A stretch of 64,000 nt of DNA from the NCBI GenBank assembly GCA_009363175.1, contig CP045203.1, positions 62,001 through 126,000 on the forward strand. The letters are read 5' to 3'. Numbering within the stretch: the first letter of the stretch is position 1; the number at the start of each line of letters is the position of its first letter. The notes beneath the pieces were generated by a model. The model ran no database searches, was not told the origin of the DNA, and worked only from the letters and a program-made list of their open reading frames with translations. Below are positions 8,472-16,444 of this stretch, one piece after another. Made by a program: the position numbers and the translations under genes. Source of the stretch: Citrobacter telavivensis (GTDB lineage: Bacteria > Pseudomonadota > Gammaproteobacteria > Enterobacterales > Enterobacteriaceae).

Positions 8472-8861
8472 ATGTTTCATTCTGAAACCGAGGATATCTA
8501 TGGTTTTGTGTCTGGCGATATGTCATTGCGACCTCATTCAATCGATAGAGATTTGCAGGACTTAAGGTTACTACTCGCCGATATGGATACCATTAATATT
8601 CTGAACGAACGAGGGATAGGAACTCAGAAAACCATCTTTCATGTAACACAAAATGAGTCGAAGGCATTAATGCTGGTTACTCGTTTAACTTACTGCCAAG
8701 GTGGTGGACGATTTACTCACCCTGAATGTGCTCTTCTTGTTGAACAGATAACTGATCTAGGACGTAAGTTGGGTAATAAACATTTCGATGCGGCGATGAA
8801 TGAAGCAAAACGCTTTATAGCGAATGAGGCTGACTTCATGAAAGAACAAACTGTCTGGTAG
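8472..8861 (+). CDS. Hypothetical protein, 129 aa
   Basis: A helical soluble protein of unknown family, preceded by CGAGGTATAT, the leader type shared with the CobS/CobT-like genes. Confidence 0.65.
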   Translation: MFHSETEDIYGFVSGDMSLRPHSIDRDLQDLRLLLADMDTINILNERGIGTQKTIFHVTQNESKALMLVTRLTYCQGGGRFTHPECALLVEQITDLGRKLGNKHFDAAMNEAKRFIANEADFMKEQTVW

Positions 8862-8882
8862 AAAATTTCTAAGGAGTCACTC

Positions 8883-9404
8883 ATGTATACTTCAACTACT
8901 GCTAAATCAGATCATATTGATAGCTTTAATAACGCACAAAACCGTATGTTGATGAATTACGAACGTGATGAGTTTGAACAAGCTCCCGCTGCCGTACTTT
9001 ATGATGCTGTCGGTGCTGTCGTAAACGATGAATCTGATATTGATATAATTTTTCGCCTTATGGATATGGAAGGAGAAATGTTGTTTCTCCGCGCAATGAA
9101 AAACCTCGGTTGCCAAGAGAATGTTTTTTATTACGCATCTGAATCTGGTGCGGTGCTGACTGCTAACGATGCAACGTTGCTTGAATTTGCTTATAACCTG
9201 GGCAAACATATCAGCAATGAGTTCTTTACGCGTTTCTTGCGTAATTCTCAGTTAGCCCGTGAACTCATCGGTAACATCATTCGTATAGGCAACGATGCCC
9301 TTAAATTTCCAGATGACGGCCTGAATACAGTATTTGAATGCTGTGTGATGGAGAATTCATCCTGGAAGAACCAAGGCCATTTTAAAGATAACTTTGGTCT
9401 TTAA
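8883..9404 (+). CDS. Hypothetical protein, 173 aa
   Basis: An acidic helical protein of unknown family, preceded by AAGGAGTCACTC. It is the last gene before a strong terminator, and so closes the first gene cluster of the window. Confidence 0.7.
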   Translation: MYTSTTAKSDHIDSFNNAQNRMLMNYERDEFEQAPAAVLYDAVGAVVNDESDIDIIFRLMDMEGEMLFLRAMKNLGCQENVFYYASESGAVLTANDATLLEFAYNLGKHISNEFFTRFLRNSQLARELIGNIIRIGNDALKFPDDGLNTVFECCVMENSSWKNQGHFKDNFGL

Positions 9405-9435
9405 AGCATCTAATTCTTTTAATTAGCTAACACAG

Positions 9436-9465
9436 AAAAACCCAGTCTTCGGACTGGGTTTTTTT
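9436..9465 (+). terminator. Intrinsic terminator closing the exo-cobT cluster
   Basis: AAAACCCAGTC-TTCG-GACTGGGTTTT followed by T. Confidence 0.92.
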
Positions 9466-9533
9466 GTATTTGCTGATTTCAAATCATGTAAACAAAACGG
9501 ATGCACATGAAAATTACTTTTGATTTTTACAGT

Positions 9534-9553
9534 CAAAACGTTGCCATTTTTGA
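9534..9553. promoter_or_regulatory. Putative activator box upstream of the traFHG operon
   Basis: CAAAACGTTGCCATTTTTGA differs at two of 20 positions from a box at 23436-23455. It is quasi-palindromic (CAAAA...TTTTG) and lies about 70 bases before the first gene of the transfer operon. It is a candidate target of the FlhDC-type activator encoded at 20045-21108. The inference rests on position and repetition only. Confidence 0.5.
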
Positions 9554-9620
9554 ACTTGTTATTTTAACCCATATGGCAAACTAATCGTAATGCCGTCCGT
9601 ATTTCTGATAAGGGAGTTTT

Positions 9621-9959
9621 ATGAAGACACTTAAATGTTCTCATAACAGGGCAATGCTTATGCCAGCACACAAAATCCCTGCGGTATTAGTTAACGACGA
9701 CCCTAAGAACATAGTTACTGATGAGCTGTTGCGTAAATATGGAACACGCATGACTCTCGATGAGGCTTGCTCCGAAATTGGTGTTAAGTCGGATAGTGTA
9801 GCCAAACGTATAGGACAGGTCAGATATAGGCATTATGCATTAACTCGCCAACTTGAAAGTGCAAGGGTCTTTAGTGGAAAAAATAGCTTTTTCTGGACGG
9901 AGTCTATCGCAAGAATAATTTCCGAGGGTAATTCCGATGAAATATCAATTTTTAACTAA
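9621..9959 (+). CDS. Small DNA-binding-like protein upstream of traF
   Basis: A 112-residue basic protein. The stretch TLDEACSEIGVKSDSVAKRIG (middle third) has the pattern of a helix-turn-helix, so a DNA-binding role is plausible. It is preceded by AAGGGAG and is the first gene after the putative activator box. Its end overlaps the traF start by 23 bases, so it is co-translated with the transfer genes. No family name can be given. Confidence 0.65.
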   Translation: MKTLKCSHNRAMLMPAHKIPAVLVNDDPKNIVTDELLRKYGTRMTLDEACSEIGVKSDSVAKRIGQVRYRHYALTRQLESARVFSGKNSFFWTESIARIISEGNSDEISIFN

Positions 9960-11037
9960 AATCATTATTCCCCTGCTAGTGGGATTTGCTTTTTCTACCT
10001 CAGTTCTTGCGGATGAGGGTAACACCCCAACGTCTCAATCCCCTCAGACCACCAGTGACGACCTCGCTGGTGGTCAGGCATTTCTGAATGGAAAAGAGGA
10101 AGGTTGGTTCTGGCGTAAATCGCCACCTGAGCCAGTGAAGAAAAAGCCAGTGAAGTTACCTCCTCCGCCGACTTTACCGCCTCAAGAAACGCCTAAACAG
10201 GTTGCTCAAACACCTATGGAGTCGACTCCAGAACCTGCCGCAACTGAAAAGCCCGGCCCGGCTCCGTTCACCGTAGCCTGGTTTAATGAAAACATTCAGA
10301 AACTACGCAACCAGGCCATCGACAATCCTACCCAAGAAAACGTTAGGGCATATTTTCTGGCCCAACGCATTATGCTGGATAAAGCCAGCCGCTTTACTGA
10401 TATGGCTAGGTTGGTTACTTCTACCGACCCCCTCATAGATGAGAATAGCCGCCGCTCAACCTCAACATTTGGGGCAATGGATCAATCGAATGAAGCTGAA
10501 AACAATTCGAGAACGGTCATAAAAGACGTAGCGACAAAAGCAGGATTGTTTTTCTTCTTCCGTGGGGAAAACTGCTCCATATGCGTAAAGCAAGCTTCTG
10601 TTATGAATACGTTTAGTTTCATGACAGACATGAAGGTCATCCCAATTTCACTTGATGGTAAACCTCTTCCAGGGAATATTTACCCGGACTGGAGGCCTGA
10701 TTCTGGCCAGGCATCAAAGCTCCAAATATCAAACGCACCTGCGATAGCTCTGGCAATCCCGCCATCTACAACACGCATTGTCTCATTTGGGCCTATCAGT
10801 GCAGACCAGTTAATTTCAAGAACAGTCCTTATTGCCCACGATGCAGGGATCATTTCTGACCAGCAATATAAGAGCACCTTGCCATATAACGATACCGGCT
10901 ATATCGACTCAAACATTCTGAATGACATGCCTAAAGACCTAACTCAACAACCTGATGAGTTTATCAAATATATACAAGCTAAAGCTGGCTACGGTTCGAC
11001 ACCTAACCCAAATGCTAATAACCCGGGGGAAAAATGA
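9937..11037 (+). CDS. traF: TraF-like periplasmic transfer pilus assembly protein
   Basis: The 366-residue protein has an N-terminal signal peptide (cleavage probably after VLA, residue about 25), a Pro-rich linker (about 55-110) and a C-terminal thioredoxin-like domain. A CxxC (NCSICVKQ, about residue 212) is retained; F plasmid TraF lacks this motif, whereas relatives often have it. TraF works with TraH and TraN in the periplasmic part of the F-type type IV secretion system. The gene overlaps traH by ATGA, so the two are translationally coupled. Confidence 0.88.
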   Translation: MKYQFLTKIIIPLLVGFAFSTSVLADEGNTPTSQSPQTTSDDLAGGQAFLNGKEEGWFWRKSPPEPVKKKPVKLPPPPTLPPQETPKQVAQTPMESTPEPAATEKPGPAPFTVAWFNENIQKLRNQAIDNPTQENVRAYFLAQRIMLDKASRFTDMARLVTSTDPLIDENSRRSTSTFGAMDQSNEAENNSRTVIKDVATKAGLFFFFRGENCSICVKQASVMNTFSFMTDMKVIPISLDGKPLPGNIYPDWRPDSGQASKLQISNAPAIALAIPPSTTRIVSFGPISADQLISRTVLIAHDAGIISDQQYKSTLPYNDTGYIDSNILNDMPKDLTQQPDEFIKYIQAKAGYGSTPNPNANNPGEK

Positions 11038-12476
11038 AGATTTCGCGCAACTATAATATAAAGAATGTATTCCGTAGAAACATTCTTGCAATTTCTATCT
11101 GCCTCTCCGGGTTGACAGCTTTTCAATGCGAGGCCACCAGCATTAGTACTCAGCTAGACAGTATGTTCGGCTCTATGTCGAATGTTACAGCTCCCGGTGA
11201 TTATCAGAGCGTTACACGTGATGGATATACCGGTGGCGGATTTGTTCTACGTAATAAGCTCCGTACATTGACACCTATTAGTATTAGTCTCCCTTCTGCG
11301 TCGGGAGGATGTGGAGGGATAGACCTTTTCGGCGGGTCATTCTCGTTCATCAACGCTGATCAGTTCGTCCAGATGCTACGTAATATTGCTTCTAATGCTG
11401 CCGGTCTAGCTTTCCAGTTGGCCCTGAACGCTATGGATGCCGTTCTGGATAATGCTATTTCGAAAATGCAGGCAATCATCCAGCAGATGAACGATCTGAC
11501 CGCAAATTCGTGTCAGTTAGCGAAGGGGTTGTTAGTCGACACTGCCTCTGCATTTGGTGACAGTGCAAAGGCTGCTGTATCTTCTCAGCTGTCCTCTGAT
11601 GGCCTCTCAGACCAATTTAAAGCCATGTGGGGCAATATGGGTGGTGGTAAAGCACCCGACGTACAAAAACAAGAGGCAGGGAAAAGAAAGGCATGTGACG
11701 ATTACGGTAACATTGTGTGGTGTTTGCTCCAGAATGGTAGCTTTAGTAATCAATTCATCGGCTCCGAAGATGAGCAAAAAGAACTTATTATGTCTATGAC
11801 CGGCACCATCATCGTCGGTAGCCAGTTGGGTACAGATAAAGATGGGTCAGCTAAAAAGAGTGTGGTTAGGATTGCTCCACTCGCAACTTCAAATGTCCTG
11901 GATTCTTTTATAAATGGTGATGATAGTTTCGATTTCTGGTCTTGTTCAGGTCAGACTAGTACTTGTGAGAATCCCAAAAAACAGACCAAAATAATTAAAG
12001 GTCTCGCTGCCAATATCACACTCTTCTTTATCGATAACGGATATTTGAGCTCGGCCAGAACTGGTTCAAACCCTGGGGATGCTAAATTACGGCAAGCAAA
12101 CTACTACAACGTAGCTGGTGCTACCAGTAAAGCGACTCAAATTGCACGTCATGATTTAGCCGCATCTTATTCCTATATACGTGAACTATCTCCTGTCATA
12201 GCCTATTCAGCTGCTTATAACTACCTCAGCGAAATGCTTACGGCTGCTGCGACCGGCGCACGGCTCCAGCAGGAAAATGATAAATCGGCGTCAGTTTATT
12301 ATAAGGATGCTGGAGAGCTAATCGAAAAGGCAAGGCAAAATCTGTATGTCTCCTATAACGCCATGATATCCCGTTATGGTGGCGAGGCCCGTATACCTGA
12401 ATCATTCAGCAACTATATGACAACGCTTCCGCAGGTTCATTATGAATCTGAAGGTTCTCTTGATGGCTCGCTCTAA
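11034..12476 (+). CDS. traH: TraH-like pilus assembly protein
   Basis: The 480-residue exported protein has a basic N-terminus followed by a signal peptide ending near FQCEA (about residue 32). The motif GGCGGIDLFGGSFSFINADQF (about 91-111) is the hallmark of the TraH family and precedes helical regions and conserved Cys residues. TraH acts in the periplasm/outer membrane in F pilus assembly and retraction. The start overlaps the traF stop. Confidence 0.92.
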   Translation: MKISRNYNIKNVFRRNILAISICLSGLTAFQCEATSISTQLDSMFGSMSNVTAPGDYQSVTRDGYTGGGFVLRNKLRTLTPISISLPSASGGCGGIDLFGGSFSFINADQFVQMLRNIASNAAGLAFQLALNAMDAVLDNAISKMQAIIQQMNDLTANSCQLAKGLLVDTASAFGDSAKAAVSSQLSSDGLSDQFKAMWGNMGGGKAPDVQKQEAGKRKACDDYGNIVWCLLQNGSFSNQFIGSEDEQKELIMSMTGTIIVGSQLGTDKDGSAKKSVVRIAPLATSNVLDSFINGDDSFDFWSCSGQTSTCENPKKQTKIIKGLAANITLFFIDNGYLSSARTGSNPGDAKLRQANYYNVAGATSKATQIARHDLAASYSYIRELSPVIAYSAAYNYLSEMLTAAATGARLQQENDKSASVYYKDAGELIEKARQNLYVSYNAMISRYGGEARIPESFSNYMTTLPQVHYESEGSLDGSL

Positions 12477-12490
12477 CAAGGTAACTTAAT

Positions 12491-15400
12491 ATGAGTGAAT
12501 GGAACGTATATACTGTTGGCAACATTGAATTTATTTATAATATATTCAATTCCGTTGCCATGTTATTGAATGATGGCACTTACGGATCCTTGTTTAGGAT
12601 TTCAGCACTCATTGGTGTAATTTGTGTCGTGCTTGCTGCTGCTATATCAGCCGGGAAATCATTATCCCTTTCTCATATGTGTGTGGCCGTCGTGATGTAT
12701 TACCTGTTTTTCAGTGTATCGATGCGCACCAACATTGAAGATGTTACAACGGGTAAGTTTCGTGCTGTTGATAATGTACCAGCGGGATTAGCCGTTGCCG
12801 CATCTGTACTGTCTACTGTTGGGTATGCAACTACCGAGAAGATGGAGCAGGCATTTTCTGTCCCAAGCATGACTGAGTATGGGTCTCTGGATCCCCTTTT
12901 CACTCTGGCCACTTTATACGACACATTGAAAACGCCAATGCGCTGGACGGGTCAAACTGGTGCTTACGGTGATCTGGACGCAAGCGTTTCAAACTATGTG
13001 AAGAACTGCGTAGGCAACGATATTATTCGTGGGTCTAAAACCTTTGCTTCAATGTATCGCTCTAATCAAGGTGTATCAGGGCTAGCCTCGAACGATTCCT
13101 TCCAGCGGGTTGTTATTTACGACAATGTACGTAGCGGCTGGTCTACCAGTACTGAAGAATCTTCAAATGGGGGCTCACTTTATACCTGTTCTGACGCGTA
13201 CACGAAACTTAAAGGACTCGCTACCCAGAACGCTTCTAGCCTGGACTCAGCTTTTGCCAGCTCTTATACCGCATCCGGGCGCACTTGCGGTGGTGCGCCA
13301 TGCTCAGGTTCAGGAAAAGCCCAGGAAGTACTGAATTTCTTCAACATAAGTGGCACTGATATTCGTGATTTCCAATTGATGTTGGTCATGTACCCTCATT
13401 TCAGGGAACTGCCAATGTACGGACTCGAAAGCTCATTTCGTGGTACTGCTGCTGTAACTCGCGCCCAAACCATGACTCAACAGGCATTCCAATGGTCTTC
13501 TTCTGGTTCATCATTCTTGAGCTGGATGGGTTCATTTATGCCGATTTTCCAGGGAATAATATACGCACTCGCACCATTTATGGCCTTCCTTTTCGGTCTG
13601 GGTATTATGGGTTTGCGACTGGTGATGAAGTACTTCCTCGTTATCATCTGGACATGGACTTGGCTTCCCCTCGCAGCGGTCGTCAACATGTATGTGTTAA
13701 ACAGTATCCGTGATACGTCAAGCCAAATTCTTGTCAGTTCGGGTTCTGGCGGACTTAGCTTTGCTCAGCTTTATCAGCTCCTGTTTGAGACTCAAAAAAG
13801 TATAGGTCTTGCTGGTAATTTATACGCGATGATCCCGGCCCTGGGTGGATTCATTGTCTGGGGCAGTTCTGTTGCCTTTAACTCTCTTGCAAGCTCAGCA
13901 GCAGCACCTTCAGCTGCCGATACTAAAACTCTCGCACCTGATGTCACCAACGCTCCTGCGATAAACAGTCGTGGTTCCGATGTTGAATTTAACCCAACAC
14001 AAGGAACTATCATGGGTGGGTCTTCTGGCACTCTCCCTGCCATTGACATGAAAAAGGTCGCTACTCACAACCTGTCCAGCGCTAAGCAAGAACTAGATTC
14101 AGCATCCAGTTCCTTGACTGCCCAATCTGGAGCAATGATTAGCCAGGTGGCCAGTAACATGAATTCTGGTGGACATTCGCAAGTTTATAGTGACGCTTCC
14201 AATGCAGCATTTGCCAGCCTGAGCAGCTCAGATCGTGCCCTTGTCAGTTCTGTGGCTAAAGAACAAGGTATTTCTGATATGCAGGCGCTTGTCTCTATCG
14301 CCAAAGGTGATGTGAGTGTCGGTGGCGGTGCGGGAAGTTCAAGTGCTGGTGTTGGTGTTAAAGGTGGAATGTCACGTTCAGAGGCAGAAAGCAGTGGCCT
14401 GAGTAATGACAACAGTGCTAAGTACGGTTCTACAGACAGCGCCTCGTCGCACAAAATAGACAGTGCGACCCAGTCACGCATCGTCAATACCGCAGCAAGT
14501 GCGATGTACCAGTCCTTATCGCAAGAAGGTGAGAGTTCTCAATCGACTCGTTCTTTTGCTGAGGCAAATCAAAGAATGCAGTCCGCACAAAAGAACTTCC
14601 AGGAAGCAAACTCCTTCGTTTCAAGTACCTCAATGGGCCAGACAATGAATGCTGCGCAACTTGCTACAGCCATTGGTCGTAATCATGATGCACAAGCAAC
14701 ATTGACTCAAACCCTCGCGGCGCACCCGGAACTGTCCAGCAAAATCGCCGGTGATGCAGCGAGCCTGACCTCTTTAGGTATGACTCACGAAGACGCGCAT
14801 ACCTTTGCTCAATTCAAAGCAGCCAGTGAACTTGGTGTTGCCGGTGCAGTAGCTGCCAAAGCCGGGTTCATTAACGCTGATTCCAGCCCAGTACTGACGA
14901 CAACTGCATCTGAGCAATACCGTGGCGTGAGTGGTGGAGCTGAAAGCGCTGGTGGCCGCGCAGTTGCTGGTGCAGCGGACGTTGGCAACTCCGTTAATGC
15001 AGTAACAGGCCGATCTTACGGAGCGCTTGGTGAAGCACATGCGTCATCGTCTGATGGTTATGGGCAAGGCCAGGTTAATACTGTCGGGGGACAGAATAGC
15101 GGTGCAGTTGAGCAAATTCACAAGGGAAATGAGGGTGAAGTCATGACGAAAGCGGGTAACACCGCCGCAAATGATTTCGAAAACAACCACTATAATCTTG
15201 GCGGTATTACTGGCGATTTTAATAAACTCGTTTCTCATGTCAGTAATGCGTTCAAAGAAAGCCCGGTATATGAACAGGTACATGATCAGGCCAGAACCAT
15301 CGCTGGGGAAATTCCGCTTGGTGGAGATGCAAACCGCGAAGCGGCGCGAGATTCTATTGTGAACTACTACGCCATGACTAAAGCTGGAGCGTCTGAGCAA

Positions 15401-16009
15401 CAACTTTCCCAGGCCCGCAGTGACATGATGGCACGTATTCAACTCGCGACGGGTGGTGAAAATGACAATGGAACGGTTATGGGCGGAAATACTGCTCTTG
15501 CCCGTGGTATTGCAGCCCGTATTGATAATGCCGGTTTAGACCGTTCAGCCAATGATGGCTCCATTATTCAACAGGCTACTACTGCACTGAATACCGATCG
15601 CCAAACCCACGAATACAACACCGGTGGCATGGCCAACAACCTTGGAGGGATGCATCAGGCATCAAATGGAGGTTCTGCTGTGGGTGATGGCGTCCCTTAC
15701 GCGATGGGAACCCACAACCAGGGATACGGCGAGGCTGAGACAATGACCGTTAATGCCCAAGGTGCTGAAGGTCATAATGGTTTAAACCAGAACTCAAACT
15801 ATGGTGGGTCTGAGACAACAAACATTAATACCCAAGGCGCTGGTGGTCATAGTGATTCAAATAACGGAGGTACAATGTTCAGTGATCCGCCACCTGCACG
15901 TGCAACCCAGTCGCATCAGGAGTATGTACCTGTGCATCCACGTAATAAAGAGAACAATGGAGGTCATAGTGGTGGAAATGACGACATGATAATTTCATCG
16001 AGTAAGTGA
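12491..16009 (+). CDS. traG: TraG-like mating pair stabilisation and pilus protein
   Basis: The 1172-residue protein has hydrophobic segments near residues 35-75 and three more near 345-460, then a long Ser/Ala/Gly-rich periplasmic region. This matches F TraG, whose N-terminal half is needed for pilus assembly and whose C-terminal part acts in mating pair stabilisation and entry exclusion. The last 120 residues hold two imperfect copies of an Asn/Gly/Gln-rich unit (around NAQGAEGHNG and NTQGAGGHSD). AAGGTAA sets the start. A terminator shared with the opposite-strand gene follows. Confidence 0.92.
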   Translation: MSEWNVYTVGNIEFIYNIFNSVAMLLNDGTYGSLFRISALIGVICVVLAAAISAGKSLSLSHMCVAVVMYYLFFSVSMRTNIEDVTTGKFRAVDNVPAGLAVAASVLSTVGYATTEKMEQAFSVPSMTEYGSLDPLFTLATLYDTLKTPMRWTGQTGAYGDLDASVSNYVKNCVGNDIIRGSKTFASMYRSNQGVSGLASNDSFQRVVIYDNVRSGWSTSTEESSNGGSLYTCSDAYTKLKGLATQNASSLDSAFASSYTASGRTCGGAPCSGSGKAQEVLNFFNISGTDIRDFQLMLVMYPHFRELPMYGLESSFRGTAAVTRAQTMTQQAFQWSSSGSSFLSWMGSFMPIFQGIIYALAPFMAFLFGLGIMGLRLVMKYFLVIIWTWTWLPLAAVVNMYVLNSIRDTSSQILVSSGSGGLSFAQLYQLLFETQKSIGLAGNLYAMIPALGGFIVWGSSVAFNSLASSAAAPSAADTKTLAPDVTNAPAINSRGSDVEFNPTQGTIMGGSSGTLPAIDMKKVATHNLSSAKQELDSASSSLTAQSGAMISQVASNMNSGGHSQVYSDASNAAFASLSSSDRALVSSVAKEQGISDMQALVSIAKGDVSVGGGAGSSSAGVGVKGGMSRSEAESSGLSNDNSAKYGSTDSASSHKIDSATQSRIVNTAASAMYQSLSQEGESSQSTRSFAEANQRMQSAQKNFQEANSFVSSTSMGQTMNAAQLATAIGRNHDAQATLTQTLAAHPELSSKIAGDAASLTSLGMTHEDAHTFAQFKAASELGVAGAVAAKAGFINADSSPVLTTTASEQYRGVSGGAESAGGRAVAGAADVGNSVNAVTGRSYGALGEAHASSSDGYGQGQVNTVGGQNSGAVEQIHKGNEGEVMTKAGNTAANDFENNHYNLGGITGDFNKLVSHVSNAFKESPVYEQVHDQARTIAGEIPLGGDANREAARDSIVNYYAMTKAGASEQQLSQARSDMMARIQLATGGENDNGTVMGGNTALARGIAARIDNAGLDRSANDGSIIQQATTALNTDRQTHEYNTGGMANNLGGMHQASNGGSAVGDGVPYAMGTHNQGYGEAETMTVNAQGAEGHNGLNQNSNYGGSETTNINTQGAGGHSDSNNGGTMFSDPPPARATQSHQEYVPVHPRNKENNGGHSGGNDDMIISSSK

Positions 16010-16018
16010 TTCGCAATA

Positions 16019-16042
16019 AAGCCCTGCAATCTTGCAGGGCTC
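16019..16042. terminator. Bidirectional terminator between traG and the 65-aa gene
   Basis: AAGCCCTGCAA-T-CTTGCAGGGCTCTT has an A tract on one side and a short T tract on the other, and can serve both convergent genes. Confidence 0.75.
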
Positions 16043-16240
16043 TTATGTGGTCACGAACATGTATACGACAGGAAGGCTCAGTAAAGAATAGAGCAGAATA
16101 TAAAACTCCCACATACGCTCACATTTGCTCTTGAACGTTCTGCCATTTTTTCCACGTCCCCTCTTACCATTTCCACCACCATAATCTGAATCGCTTGGCC
16201 CCGATAATGGGATAAGGCCAGTAATACCAAACATGTCCAT
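16043..16240 (-). CDS. Small membrane protein, 65 aa
   Basis: The start is marked by an excellent ribosome-binding site (CTGGAGGTACTT before ATG at 16240). Residues 1-40 are polar and very basic (GKRGRGKNGR), followed by one membrane segment near the C-terminus (YILLYSLLSLPVVYMFV). It lies convergent to traG. In SXT and IncA/C elements an entry-exclusion gene follows traG, but there it is on the same strand and longer, so that role is only a guess. Confidence 0.6.
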   Translation of the reverse strand: MDMFGITGLIPLSGPSDSDYGGGNGKRGRGKNGRTFKSKCERMWEFYILLYSLLSLPVVYMFVTT

Positions 16241-16444
16241 AAGTACCTCCAGTCGGTAATATTCAAGACGCTGAAAACACCCTCGTTTTGCCGTCCTTCT
16301 TTATTGTCTGAAACCAGTCTGTTTAATACGCTGCCTGCTTAATCCTTCATTTTAGTAGCTTCGCATAGAAATGCTGGCTGACGAAATTTAGTTACCGAGA
16401 TCTCTGATTTCATAATCAGTAACCACGACAAAGGTGATCATAGA

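Noticed and set aside
16043..16240. Entry-exclusion protein Eex
   Set aside because: Only the place next to traG supports it; strand, length and sequence do not match the known Eex proteins.
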